Part shown: piece after piece, positions 17,558-24,958 of the stretch
How the letters are laid out: the number at the start of each line of letters is the position of its first letter
Position numbering within the stretch: position 1 is the first letter of the stretch
Assembly (NCBI GenBank): GCA_035651655.1
Contig: DASRFG010000013.1
Location: 1 to 64,000, forward strand
Length of the DNA: 64,000 nucleotides
DNA from: Terriglobales bacterium
GTDB taxonomy: Bacteria > Acidobacteriota > Terriglobia > Terriglobales > Acidobacteriaceae
Reading direction: 5' to 3'
Translations under genes and position numbers: made by a program
Notes under the pieces: generated by a model
Seen by the model: only the letters and a program-made list of their open reading frames with translations
Told to the model about the DNA's origin: nothing
Database searches by the model: none

Positions 17558-18642
17558 GCGAAATCCGCACCATCGGGATCTCCACGGGCGGCGGTGATGC
17601 TCCTGGCCTCAATGCTGTGATCCGCGCGGTAGTGAAATCCGCTTTTCTGAAATACCACTGGAAAGTTATCGGTATTCCCGACGGTTTTGATGGCCTCATC
17701 AACCCGGAGAACGCCTTTGAGCTCACGCTTAAGCACGTCAGTGGGATTCTTCCTCGCGGCGGCACGATTTTGGGGACCACGAATCGAGGTAATCCCTTCG
17801 TCTATAAGGCCACTGAGGACGGCAAGGAGGTCACGAAGGATGTCTCGGCGGACGTGATCGCGAACGCACGCAAGCTCGGAATTGACGCGGTAGTTGTGAT
17901 CGGCGGCGATGGCTCGCAGAAGATTGCGCTCGAGCTCGCCGAAAAGGGCCTGAAGGTTGTAGGCGTCCCGAAAACCATAGACAACGATCTTTCCGCCACC
18001 GACATTACCTTCGGCTTCGATACAGCCCTCTCAACCGCAACTGACGCAGTTGACAAAATCCATACCACAGCAGAATCACATCACCGCATCATGCTGGTCG
18101 AGGTAATGGGACGCGACGCTGGGTGGATTGCGTTAGGCGCAGGGGTGGCGGGGGGCGCACATGTAATCCTTATTCCTGAAATCGCCTTCAGTGTTGAAAA
18201 AATAGCGGAGTATGTACGGCGCCGCGAGAGCTATCGCAAAATGTTCACGATCGTAGTGGTTGCAGAAGGGGTGAAACTGCCGAAGGACCTGAACCCCGAG
18301 ATTGCACAGGAGCGGCGCCGCAATCCGAGAAGCGGAAGCGTGGGCAACGTCATTGGCGACGCCATTGGGCGCGCAACCAAAAAAGACGTGCGGGTCACCG
18401 TCCTGGGGCATATACAGCGCGGTGGAACACCATCAGCCTTTGACCGTATCCTCGCAACCCGATTCGGGGTAGCCGCGGTTGACATGATCGCCCGCGGAGA
18501 ATTCGGCCGGATGGTGTGCCTGCACCAGTCCAAGGTGGGCAGCGTGCCCATCGCGGAAGCCATTGGACACTTAAAGTGCGTTGACCCTAACGGCGAACTA
18601 GTGCACGTAGCGCGGTCCATAGGAATTTGTTTTGGCGATTGA
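17554..18642 (+). CDS. pfkA: 6-phosphofructokinase
   Basis: 362 residues. GGGDAPGLN binds phosphate donor, GGDGS is the donor-discriminating loop and PKTIDNDL carries the catalytic Asp; MGRDAGW and AEGVKLP are further family blocks. The first position (G104 in E. coli numbering) is Gly as in ATP enzymes, while the second (124) is Lys as in many PPi or mixed-clade enzymes, so the phosphoryl donor should not be assumed. It converts fructose 6-phosphate to fructose 1,6-bisphosphate. It overlaps the Big_2 lipoprotein gene by 4 nt. Confidence 0.93.
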   Translation: MSEIRTIGISTGGGDAPGLNAVIRAVVKSAFLKYHWKVIGIPDGFDGLINPENAFELTLKHVSGILPRGGTILGTTNRGNPFVYKATEDGKEVTKDVSADVIANARKLGIDAVVVIGGDGSQKIALELAEKGLKVVGVPKTIDNDLSATDITFGFDTALSTATDAVDKIHTTAESHHRIMLVEVMGRDAGWIALGAGVAGGAHVILIPEIAFSVEKIAEYVRRRESYRKMFTIVVVAEGVKLPKDLNPEIAQERRRNPRSGSVGNVIGDAIGRATKKDVRVTVLGHIQRGGTPSAFDRILATRFGVAAVDMIARGEFGRMVCLHQSKVGSVPIAEAIGHLKCVDPNGELVHVARSIGICFGD

Positions 18643-18747
18643 TTCCCGGTAAACCTTCTCTTCTCCCAGTAACAGAGTTGATACATCCTGGCGAAACACC
18701 GAAGTCACTGTGACACCGCCCGTCACGGAAGCTATATTTAGTCTGAG

Positions 18748-19809
18748 GTGAAATTGGTACAGGCATATTTCTTCCGCCGCTGCTCGCGATTTTCGTTGTT
18801 GTCCGCGGGACTCCTTGTTTTCTTAGCCATCCTGCTACTGATGGCGTGTGGAAGGGGAAACGCCTCGCGTGAGGTGGCTTACGTCACGGTTCCGCAACTT
18901 TATCTACGTGATCAGGTCGCCGCCACCTACAACAAAGTGGAGCTGGTTAAGAATGGTGACCGCTTGGAAGTTCTGGAAAGAGCCCGCCGTTTTGCTCGAG
19001 TACGGACCGAAGGCGGCAAAGAAGGCTGGGTCGAGCAGCGTTACCTGACCGGCCAGGATACATTTGACCAGTTGCTAAAACTGGCGGCTGAGTACAAAAG
19101 CGCCTCCGTGCAAGGATCTGGGACCACCCGCAACGATACCAACATTCATCTGCTGCCTGCCCGCGATGCGGACCATATTTACCAGGTCAAGGAAGGCGAA
19201 CAGGTGCAAGTCCTGAAGCGCGCCACCAGTCCTAAACCCCAGACTGCTCTGCTGATTCCGGCGAAGCATACAACCGGAAGAAAGCTGGAGGAAAAGCCAG
19301 TGATGGAAGACTGGTGGCTTGTGCGGGACACGCAAGGCCATACCGGTTGGGTGTTGTCCCGGATGATAGATCTCAACATTCCCATCGAAATTTCGCAATA
19401 CGCGGAGGGTCAACGAATTGTGGGTGCATTTCAGCTGGATGAAGTGAACGATGGCGACAAGAAAGTTCCGCAGTATGTTGTCGCCCTTTCAGAGCCCAAG
19501 GATGGTATGCCCTTCGACTTCAACCAAATCCGAGTTTTCACGTGGAACGTGAAGCGTCATCGTTACGAGACCGCCTATCGCGAACGCAAGCTATCTGGTT
19601 TTCTCCCCGTCAACATAGCTCGCGAAAACTTTGATAAAGAAGGCAATTTGCCGCTGTTTGAGCTACACCTGAAGGACGTGGACGGCAACCTTGTTGAGCG
19701 AAAGTACAAGCTGAATGGACCCATTGTCCGTCGCGTGCTTACCCCTGAAGAGCAGCAATCGACAGCCGCGCAAAGGCGCCCCGGCCGCCGCTCCCGCCCG
19801 CAGCCTTAA
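18748..19809 (+). CDS. Lipoprotein with SH3-like domains
   Basis: 353 residues from a GTG at 18748. Signal peptide with lipobox LMAC (Cys near residue 34). Two bacterial SH3-like segments are visible: VPQLYLRDQVA through GGKEGWVEQRYL, and NIHLLPARDADHIYQVKEGE through DTQGHTGWVLSRMI. These folds bind cell-wall peptides. The C-terminal half (FNQIRVFTWNVKRHRYETAY) is conserved-looking but unassigned. Probably tethered to the envelope. Confidence 0.75.
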   Translation: MKLVQAYFFRRCSRFSLLSAGLLVFLAILLLMACGRGNASREVAYVTVPQLYLRDQVAATYNKVELVKNGDRLEVLERARRFARVRTEGGKEGWVEQRYLTGQDTFDQLLKLAAEYKSASVQGSGTTRNDTNIHLLPARDADHIYQVKEGEQVQVLKRATSPKPQTALLIPAKHTTGRKLEEKPVMEDWWLVRDTQGHTGWVLSRMIDLNIPIEISQYAEGQRIVGAFQLDEVNDGDKKVPQYVVALSEPKDGMPFDFNQIRVFTWNVKRHRYETAYRERKLSGFLPVNIARENFDKEGNLPLFELHLKDVDGNLVERKYKLNGPIVRRVLTPEEQQSTAAQRRPGRRSRPQP

Positions 19810-19874
19810 TCCTTTCCCGGGAGGCATCAGTACGCCCCGGCTACGAATCCAACTGTGCTCGGGGGGCGGGTACT

Positions 19875-20117
19875 ATGGCTGAGAAGGTAAAGAAGCTCAA
19901 TCTAGAGCGCGATTATCGGAATTACCTGTACTACCTGGATGGTGAGGGGAACGTCTGCCAGAAGGCCAAGTCTGGCAAAGGCGACTCCCAGATCCTCGTT
20001 CCCAAAGCTGTCGAGCGCGACAATCAATACTTGTACTTCATTGATAAAGATGGCGATGTAGCTCGCTCACGCCGCGGCGCCAAAGACAAAGATAAAGATA
20101 AGTCAAGAGCGGCTTAA
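19875..20117 (+). CDS. Small charged protein of unknown function
   Basis: 80 residues, no membrane segment. Residues 10-60 carry two similar halves (YRNYLYYLDGEGNVCQKAK and NQYLYFIDKDGDVARSRRG), each a short Tyr-rich strand followed by DGxGxV/DGDV, suggesting a duplicated beta-hairpin. The tail is a run of KDKDKDK. The GC-rich leader has a G-run near the start codon. No family recognised. Confidence 0.6.
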   Translation: MAEKVKKLNLERDYRNYLYYLDGEGNVCQKAKSGKGDSQILVPKAVERDNQYLYFIDKDGDVARSRRGAKDKDKDKSRAA

Positions 20118-20153
20118 GCACCGACCTAAGAGCTCGAGCCCACCAATTAACTC

Positions 20154-21785
20154 ATGCTTGTATTTCGTGACGGCCGACGGAACGTCTCGGGAGCTGCATT
20201 AGTTCGCCAATTGGTCAGCAGCATCCGAGCGGCAGGCCTTCACACGGGTCAAGCCAAGCCAGAGTTTCTGCTGGACGCCCTTCTGCGATGTGGCGAGTTG
20301 GAATGCGCTTTAGCTGATTCTGGCGCTGCGGACGCTCGCGCCATTGCTGAAATCACCGATCATCTGGCCCACCTGCTACTCGGTGGCACTTGCGGTATGC
20401 AATACGGACAGACCCTTCAGCAGCTCTCACGAATCAATTTTCCCGTAACCGTTCAGAGTTCGCCGCCCGAAGGATTTGCCTACTACGGCCTTCACCCACT
20501 GAAGTTTGTCGATCTTGCTGATTCCTTTCTGTCGCTTTCTCAACCGGCAGCAGTGGTCGGCATCCGCAGCATTGGGACCACGCTCAGCGCGGTTGTCGCC
20601 GCAGCTGCGCGCCGGCGGAGGGTCCCGGTGTCGCGTATTACGGTGCGTCCTACTGGGCACCCGTTTTATCGCAAGACTGAATTTACTGTCGCGGATCGGC
20701 GCTGGATCGCGAAGCAGCGATCAGCATCGGCACAGTTCATGGTCGTGGATGAGGGCCCGGGGCTGAGTGGTTCTTCGTTTCTCTCGGTTGGAGATGCTCT
20801 GCTGGAGGCGGGCGTCGCGCGTGCGCAGATCACCTTCCTGTGCAGTTCACTGTCCAACACCAGCCGTCTCTGCACCAGGGATGGTCCAGCGAGATGGGCG
20901 CAATTCCGCTCGCTTGCCGTCGAGCACATCAGTCATATGCCTCCGCAGGCTGAAATCGACGCCAGCGGCGGATTGTGGCGCGAGTTTCTCCTGGAAAGCA
21001 AAGATGAGTGGCCAGCCTCGTGGATTTCGATGGAGCGCAGCAAGTTTCTTTCCGCAGACCGCGGTTGCCTCTGGAAATTCGAGGGGTTGGGACGGTTCGG
21101 GAGTGAGATACGTGAGCGGTCACTCGCGCTTGCGGCTGCCGGCTTCGGTCCGCCGGTTGAAGAGTTTGACCAGGGTTACGTCTCCTACGAGCTTGTACCC
21201 GGATGCCCCGCGAGACCCAAGGACATCTCGACAGAAATCTTGGATCGGCTGGCCCAATATTGCGCCTGGCGAGAGAAGGAATTCACAGTCTCAGACCGGC
21301 AGCCTGAGGATTTAGGAAAAATGCTTGCCTGCAATCTGCGCGAGGAATTCGGCGAGGGGATAAACGATCCAGAGCTGGGTTTCGATGTTGAGGATGTCGT
21401 ATTGGCCGATGGCCGTATGGCGCCGCACGAATGGATTCTCTCGCCGAATGGTTTGATCAAGACCGATGGCGCTTCGCATGGTGACGACCACTTTTACCCC
21501 GGACCGACAGACATCGCCTGGGACCTGGCGGGCGCAATTACGGAATGGCGAATGGATTCGCGGGCCCGCAACTATTTTCTGCAGCAATATCGAAGGTTGA
21601 GTGGATGCGATCCGCAAGCACGGCTACCAGCATTCCTTCGCGCCTATAGCGCATTCCGAATGGGCTACTGCAAAATGGCAGCCGAGGCGCTGCGCGGCAG
21701 CATCGAAGAGGTTCGCCTCACGCGCGAATATCTCTATCATCGAGATCGTGTCGCGCAAGCGGCAGGAGTCGGCTTGGCTGCGTGA
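20154..21785 (+). CDS. Phosphoribosyltransferase-like / kinase-like fusion protein
   Basis: 543 residues. Residues about 130-240 look like a type I phosphoribosyltransferase fold: AVVGIRSIGTTLSAVVA as the pyrophosphate loop and QFMVVDEGPGLSGSSF as the PRPP-binding motif. Residues about 290-530 resemble an aminoglycoside-phosphotransferase-type kinase: PHEWILSPNGLIKTDG aligns with the HxDxxxxN catalytic loop but has Trp where the catalytic Asp is expected, and GPTDIAWDLAG matches the end of the APH core. I know no named protein with this pairing. Substrate unknown; soluble. Ends 36 nt from the convergent DUF309 gene. Confidence 0.6.
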   Translation: MLVFRDGRRNVSGAALVRQLVSSIRAAGLHTGQAKPEFLLDALLRCGELECALADSGAADARAIAEITDHLAHLLLGGTCGMQYGQTLQQLSRINFPVTVQSSPPEGFAYYGLHPLKFVDLADSFLSLSQPAAVVGIRSIGTTLSAVVAAAARRRRVPVSRITVRPTGHPFYRKTEFTVADRRWIAKQRSASAQFMVVDEGPGLSGSSFLSVGDALLEAGVARAQITFLCSSLSNTSRLCTRDGPARWAQFRSLAVEHISHMPPQAEIDASGGLWREFLLESKDEWPASWISMERSKFLSADRGCLWKFEGLGRFGSEIRERSLALAAAGFGPPVEEFDQGYVSYELVPGCPARPKDISTEILDRLAQYCAWREKEFTVSDRQPEDLGKMLACNLREEFGEGINDPELGFDVEDVVLADGRMAPHEWILSPNGLIKTDGASHGDDHFYPGPTDIAWDLAGAITEWRMDSRARNYFLQQYRRLSGCDPQARLPAFLRAYSAFRMGYCKMAAEALRGSIEEVRLTREYLYHRDRVAQAAGVGLAA

Positions 21786-21821
21786 AGAGTTCGTGACCTG
21801 GCGCCGACTATCCTAAATTAG

Positions 21822-22166
21822 CTAATGTTCAATTGTGGGGTAAGAGGGTAAGGCAGCGCCGTTTTCCAAGGCTGCCGACCACTGCGTGATAGCGTCTCGC
21901 AGTTTGGCAAGGTGAATACCTCCGTGGCGGGCGGCATACACCGAGAGATTTCTGTTTCCGCGAAGTAATAACGATCGTGCACCGGCGATGTTTCCCCGGG
22001 AGTGATGATGTAGCCCGACGGCGATCTGAATCAGGCCCTGCAAGAATTTCTTTTCCGCCACTGGCGCTGCCCGCCACACATCTTCCAAGACTTCATGGGC
22101 GTCAAAAAACTCCGCTCTATTGAAGAGCTCTAGTCCGCGGCGAAAGCTGTCTTCATGGACGCTCAT
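21822..22166 (-). CDS. DUF309 domain protein
   Basis: 114 residues from the ATG at 22166, 10 nt past the purN stop; a longer start at 22223 would overlap purN by 47 nt. ELFNRAEFFDAHEVLEDVWR and LQGLIQIAVGLHHHSRGN are the DUF309 signatures; the conserved His/Glu suggest a possible metal site, but no activity is established. Likely the third gene of a purM-purN-DUF309 operon. Confidence 0.88.
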   Translation of the reverse strand: MSVHEDSFRRGLELFNRAEFFDAHEVLEDVWRAAPVAEKKFLQGLIQIAVGLHHHSRGNIAGARSLLLRGNRNLSVYAARHGGIHLAKLRDAITQWSAALENGAALPSYPTIEH

Positions 22167-22176
22167 GCCAAAAACT

Positions 22177-22797
22177 TCAGGATTGTGCTGCCACGGGTGA
22201 TTTGCGCACCAGCCGCCGGCCAATCACATCGTAATTTCCTTCAAGGACGATATTGATGGCTTCGGTATACGCGATATGTTCCTGCTCAAGAATGCGGGTT
22301 GAAAGCGTATGCTCGTCGTCGTTCTCTAGTACGGGCACGGTCTTCTGCACGATGATCGTGCCGTGGTCGAGATGCTCGTCAACGAAGTGAACGGTGCATC
22401 CAGACACTTTGCTACCGTGTTCGAGTGCCTGCTTTTGGGCTTCCAGCCCAGGGAAGGCAGGTAGCAGCGAGGGATGAATATTCAGAATGCGGTTAGGGAA
22501 CTGTTGCACAAACCAGGGCGAAAGCAGCCGCATGTAGCCCGCCAGACACACCAGATCAACTTTCTTTTCTTTCAATACCGCCACAACTTCGGAGTCATGC
22601 TGTTCGCGTGTTTTCCCCTTTGATGGGACGACGCGAGTATGGAGGCCACGCCGCCCAGCGGCTTCAATGCCGGGAGCTTCCGGGCGATTGGAGATCACCA
22701 CCGCAATGTTGGCGTGAATTCTGCCGGCTGCCACCGAGTCGGCGATCGCTTCAAAATTCGAGCCGCGCCCGGAAAGCAGAATGCCGAGGTTCTTCAT
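22177..22797 (-). CDS. purN: Phosphoribosylglycinamide formyltransferase
   Basis: 206 residues, full length. ILLSGRGSNFEAI is the phosphate-binding loop; NIHPSLLPAFPG contains the catalytic Asn and His, and HFVDEHLDHGTIIVQ the catalytic Asp. The enzyme transfers formyl from 10-formyltetrahydrofolate to GAR in purine synthesis. It follows purM by 45 nt and precedes DUF309. Confidence 0.97.
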   Translation of the reverse strand: MKNLGILLSGRGSNFEAIADSVAAGRIHANIAVVISNRPEAPGIEAAGRRGLHTRVVPSKGKTREQHDSEVVAVLKEKKVDLVCLAGYMRLLSPWFVQQFPNRILNIHPSLLPAFPGLEAQKQALEHGSKVSGCTVHFVDEHLDHGTIIVQKTVPVLENDDEHTLSTRILEQEHIAYTEAINIVLEGNYDVIGRRLVRKSPVAAQS

Positions 22798-22842
22798 GGA
22801 AATGATTATTTATCACAGGCGGCACACAGGCCAGCGGATCCT

Positions 22843-23892
22843 CTAGGAGTACTGAACTTTTCGGTCCCCTTTTATGATGCGGCCCATGGTGTAGCTCTTC
22901 TCGCCAGCACGATCCAGTAGGGTCTGCACTTTCTTAAAGTTCAGATGTGGAACCACCAATACCATACCGATGCCCATGTTGAAGGTTCGCATCATCTCGT
23001 TCTGCGGAATGTTTCCCAGCTTTTGCAGGTGCTCAAAAATCGGAAGCACAGGCCAGGTACCCATCTCCACCACCGCACCCGTTCCTCTGGGCAGCACTCG
23101 CGGCAAGTTCTCAGAAATTCCACCCCCGGTAATGTGGGCAAGACCGGTAAGCAGTCCGGCATCCAGTAATTTTTTAAGCACGGGCCAATAGCTCTTGTGG
23201 GTGCGCATCAGTTCGTTACCGACCTTGTTCTTGATATCGCTCACAAAGGTCTCGGGAGAGTAATGCGCCACCTCGAACAGCAACTTTCGGGCCAGTGCGT
23301 AGCCGTTGGTATGGAGTCCGTTGGAGGGAAGCCCGAGAAGCACGTCACCCGGTTGAATATTTTTGCCGGTGAGGATTCGGTCCCGTTCAACTACTCCGAC
23401 GATGAAGCCGGCCAGATCATATTCACCTTCGGGATAAAATCCCGGCATTTCCGCAGTTTCGCCGCCGATCAAGGCACAGCCATTGGCCTTGCAAGCGTCG
23501 GCAATACCTCCCACGACCTTTTCGGCAATTTCCGGTTCCAATTTGCCGGCAGCCAGATAATCCAGGAAGAACAGAGGGGCGGCGCCCTGCACCGCAATGT
23601 CGTTCACGCAGTGGTTCACCAGATCGGCGCCCACGGTGTGATGAAGGTTCATCTCAAACGCCACCTTGAGTTTGGTGCCGACCCCATCTACGCTCGAGAC
23701 CAGAACCGGTTGCTGATACTTGTCATTCAGCGCAAACAGGCCCCCAAAGCTCCCTATGTCGCTGAGAACGCTTCTGGAAAAGGTCTTGTGGGCAAGATAC
23801 TTGATTCGTTGCTTGGTCTTGTTGGCCCGATCAATGTCAACGCCCGCATCGGCGTACGTGACGCTGGTATCGGGAGTCGTATTTCGAGGCAC
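22843..23892 (-). CDS. purM: Phosphoribosylformylglycinamidine cyclo-ligase
   Basis: 349 residues from a GTG at 23892 with AAGGAA upstream. VTYADAGVDID, GVGTKLKVAFE, NHCVNDIAVQGA and GLAHITGGGISENLPRVLP are canonical AIRS signatures. The enzyme makes AIR from FGAM with ATP. It starts the purM-purN-DUF309 operon. A 30-bp palindrome lies about 100 bp upstream. Confidence 0.97.
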   Translation of the reverse strand: MPRNTTPDTSVTYADAGVDIDRANKTKQRIKYLAHKTFSRSVLSDIGSFGGLFALNDKYQQPVLVSSVDGVGTKLKVAFEMNLHHTVGADLVNHCVNDIAVQGAAPLFFLDYLAAGKLEPEIAEKVVGGIADACKANGCALIGGETAEMPGFYPEGEYDLAGFIVGVVERDRILTGKNIQPGDVLLGLPSNGLHTNGYALARKLLFEVAHYSPETFVSDIKNKVGNELMRTHKSYWPVLKKLLDAGLLTGLAHITGGGISENLPRVLPRGTGAVVEMGTWPVLPIFEHLQKLGNIPQNEMMRTFNMGIGMVLVVPHLNFKKVQTLLDRAGEKSYTMGRIIKGDRKVQYS

Positions 23893-23993
23893 AGAGATGT
23901 TCCTTTTTCTTTGCGAAGGAAGATTGCTACCGCTGGAAAAGCGTTAGGAAAGCGCACATTGTAGCATGGCTTTGGGTCAGGGCTGGACTCAGA

Positions 23994-24023
23994 GATAACG
24001 TATAGGAAGTTCCAAACGTTATC
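23994..24023. promoter_or_regulatory. Palindrome upstream of purM
   Basis: GATAACGT (23994-24001) and ACGTTATC (24016-24023) are perfect inverted arms. The centre GGAA-G-TTCC adds further symmetry. It lies between the 56-residue gene and purM, so it could be an operator for purM or a 3' hairpin of the upstream gene. It does not match the E. coli PurR box closely. Confidence 0.5.
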
Positions 24024-24075
24024 GCAGCAGTCGCTCTTACGCTTTGCAGACGAGTGTGCCTGACCGCGACCAGTG

Positions 24076-24246
24076 CTAGGATTGGGCGATGTAACCCGAA
24101 GCGTAGTAAGCAATAACTCCCAGCAGCGCCAGAAATAGCACTGCGTAGCCGGTTAAAATCCAGACTCTGCGCCGATCCAATTCGCGTGCGTCAGCTTCGT
24201 TGCTTGCGGTTGCGGTAATCGAAGTTCCAGTTACCTTTTGCTCCAT
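24076..24246 (-). CDS. 56-residue single-pass membrane protein
   Basis: A short frame with an excellent ribosome binding site (GGGAGG, six nt before the ATG at 24246). The first 27 residues are polar (MEQKVTGTSITATASNEADA then ELDRRR), followed by one hydrophobic helix (VWILTGYAVLFLALLGVIAY) and the short tail YASGYIAQS. Arg residues before the helix suggest the N-terminus stays in the cytoplasm. No family recognised; a small membrane regulator is possible. Stop TAG at 24076-24078. Confidence 0.6.
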   Translation of the reverse strand: MEQKVTGTSITATASNEADARELDRRRVWILTGYAVLFLALLGVIAYYASGYIAQS

Positions 24247-24420
24247 GAACTGCCTCCCGAGGGTATGTAATCACTATGAACGACAACCGGTAAACCCGGT
24301 CGTACATAGAACGCGCCCCGCGGGCGATATAAGAAAATGTCGTGCCTCAGGCAGGCAGCCTGTTTCGGGAAGATTTTACTACGACTCCAAAGCGGGCGAC
24401 CCGTTTCCGGGTAATTTTTG

Positions 24421-24454
24421 AGACAAAAGAAAAGCCCCCGGTTTGCACCGGGGG
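24421..24454 (-). terminator. Intrinsic terminator of the Lys/Ala-rich gene
   Basis: ACCGGGGG (24447-24454) and CCCCCGGT (24435-24442) form a tight 8-bp stem with a TTGC loop. Read on the minus strand it is followed by CTTTTCTTTTG. It lies 28 nt past the gene at 24482. Confidence 0.88.
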
Positions 24455-24481
24455 TGAACCCCAAAAAGCAAAAGACCTCGG

Positions 24482-24682
24482 TTACTGAGAGGTCTTCGCG
24501 GCGTCTTTCTTTGCTTTCTTTGCGGCCTTCTTGGCAGCTTTCTTTTCCTTCTTTGCGGCTTTCTTTTCCGCCTTGGTAGCCTTGGCGGTGTCGCCCTGCG
24601 CCGTGCTGCCCGCTTCTTGGGCGGCGGCAGCCATCGAGAACGTCAGAGCAACTGCGAATAGTAATGTGAGAAGCTTCTTCAT
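24482..24682 (-). CDS. Small exported Lys/Ala-rich protein
   Basis: 66 residues. Signal peptide KKLLTLLFAVALTFSMAAAA followed by a low-complexity basic tail of KKAAKK repeats. AAGGAGAGCCAGGAAA precedes the ATG. The tail resembles acid-shock (Asr-like) or histone-H1-like proteins in composition only. It has its own strong terminator, consistent with a highly expressed single gene. Possible roles are acid or envelope stress; not established. Confidence 0.7.
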   Translation of the reverse strand: MKKLLTLLFAVALTFSMAAAAQEAGSTAQGDTAKATKAEKKAAKKEKKAAKKAAKKAKKDAAKTSQ

Positions 24683-24958
24683 TTTCCTGGCTCTCCTTGA
24701 GAGATTTGTCCGGCAATTTGAGGACGCAAGACAGCGAAACAGTCAGCGCAGCCTGTGCCCTCAAATGCTTAAACAGCGTGGCTGGTCAAAAGTTGCTGCC
24801 TTGGCAAAGATTTTGCTGTAGCACAGCCGTTAATGCACACCAGCTAAATGATATTCAGTCCTGCGCCTTAACATATTTAATATCAGTGATTTGAGCAGAC
24901 CAGCGCTATTACCCTTCCTCGCTCTTGAGCCCTGATGACGTGATAGGACTCACAGGTG

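Noticed and set aside
23197-23964. Long plus-strand frame opposite purM
   Set aside because: It is an antisense shadow of the purM gene, which has full family motifs.
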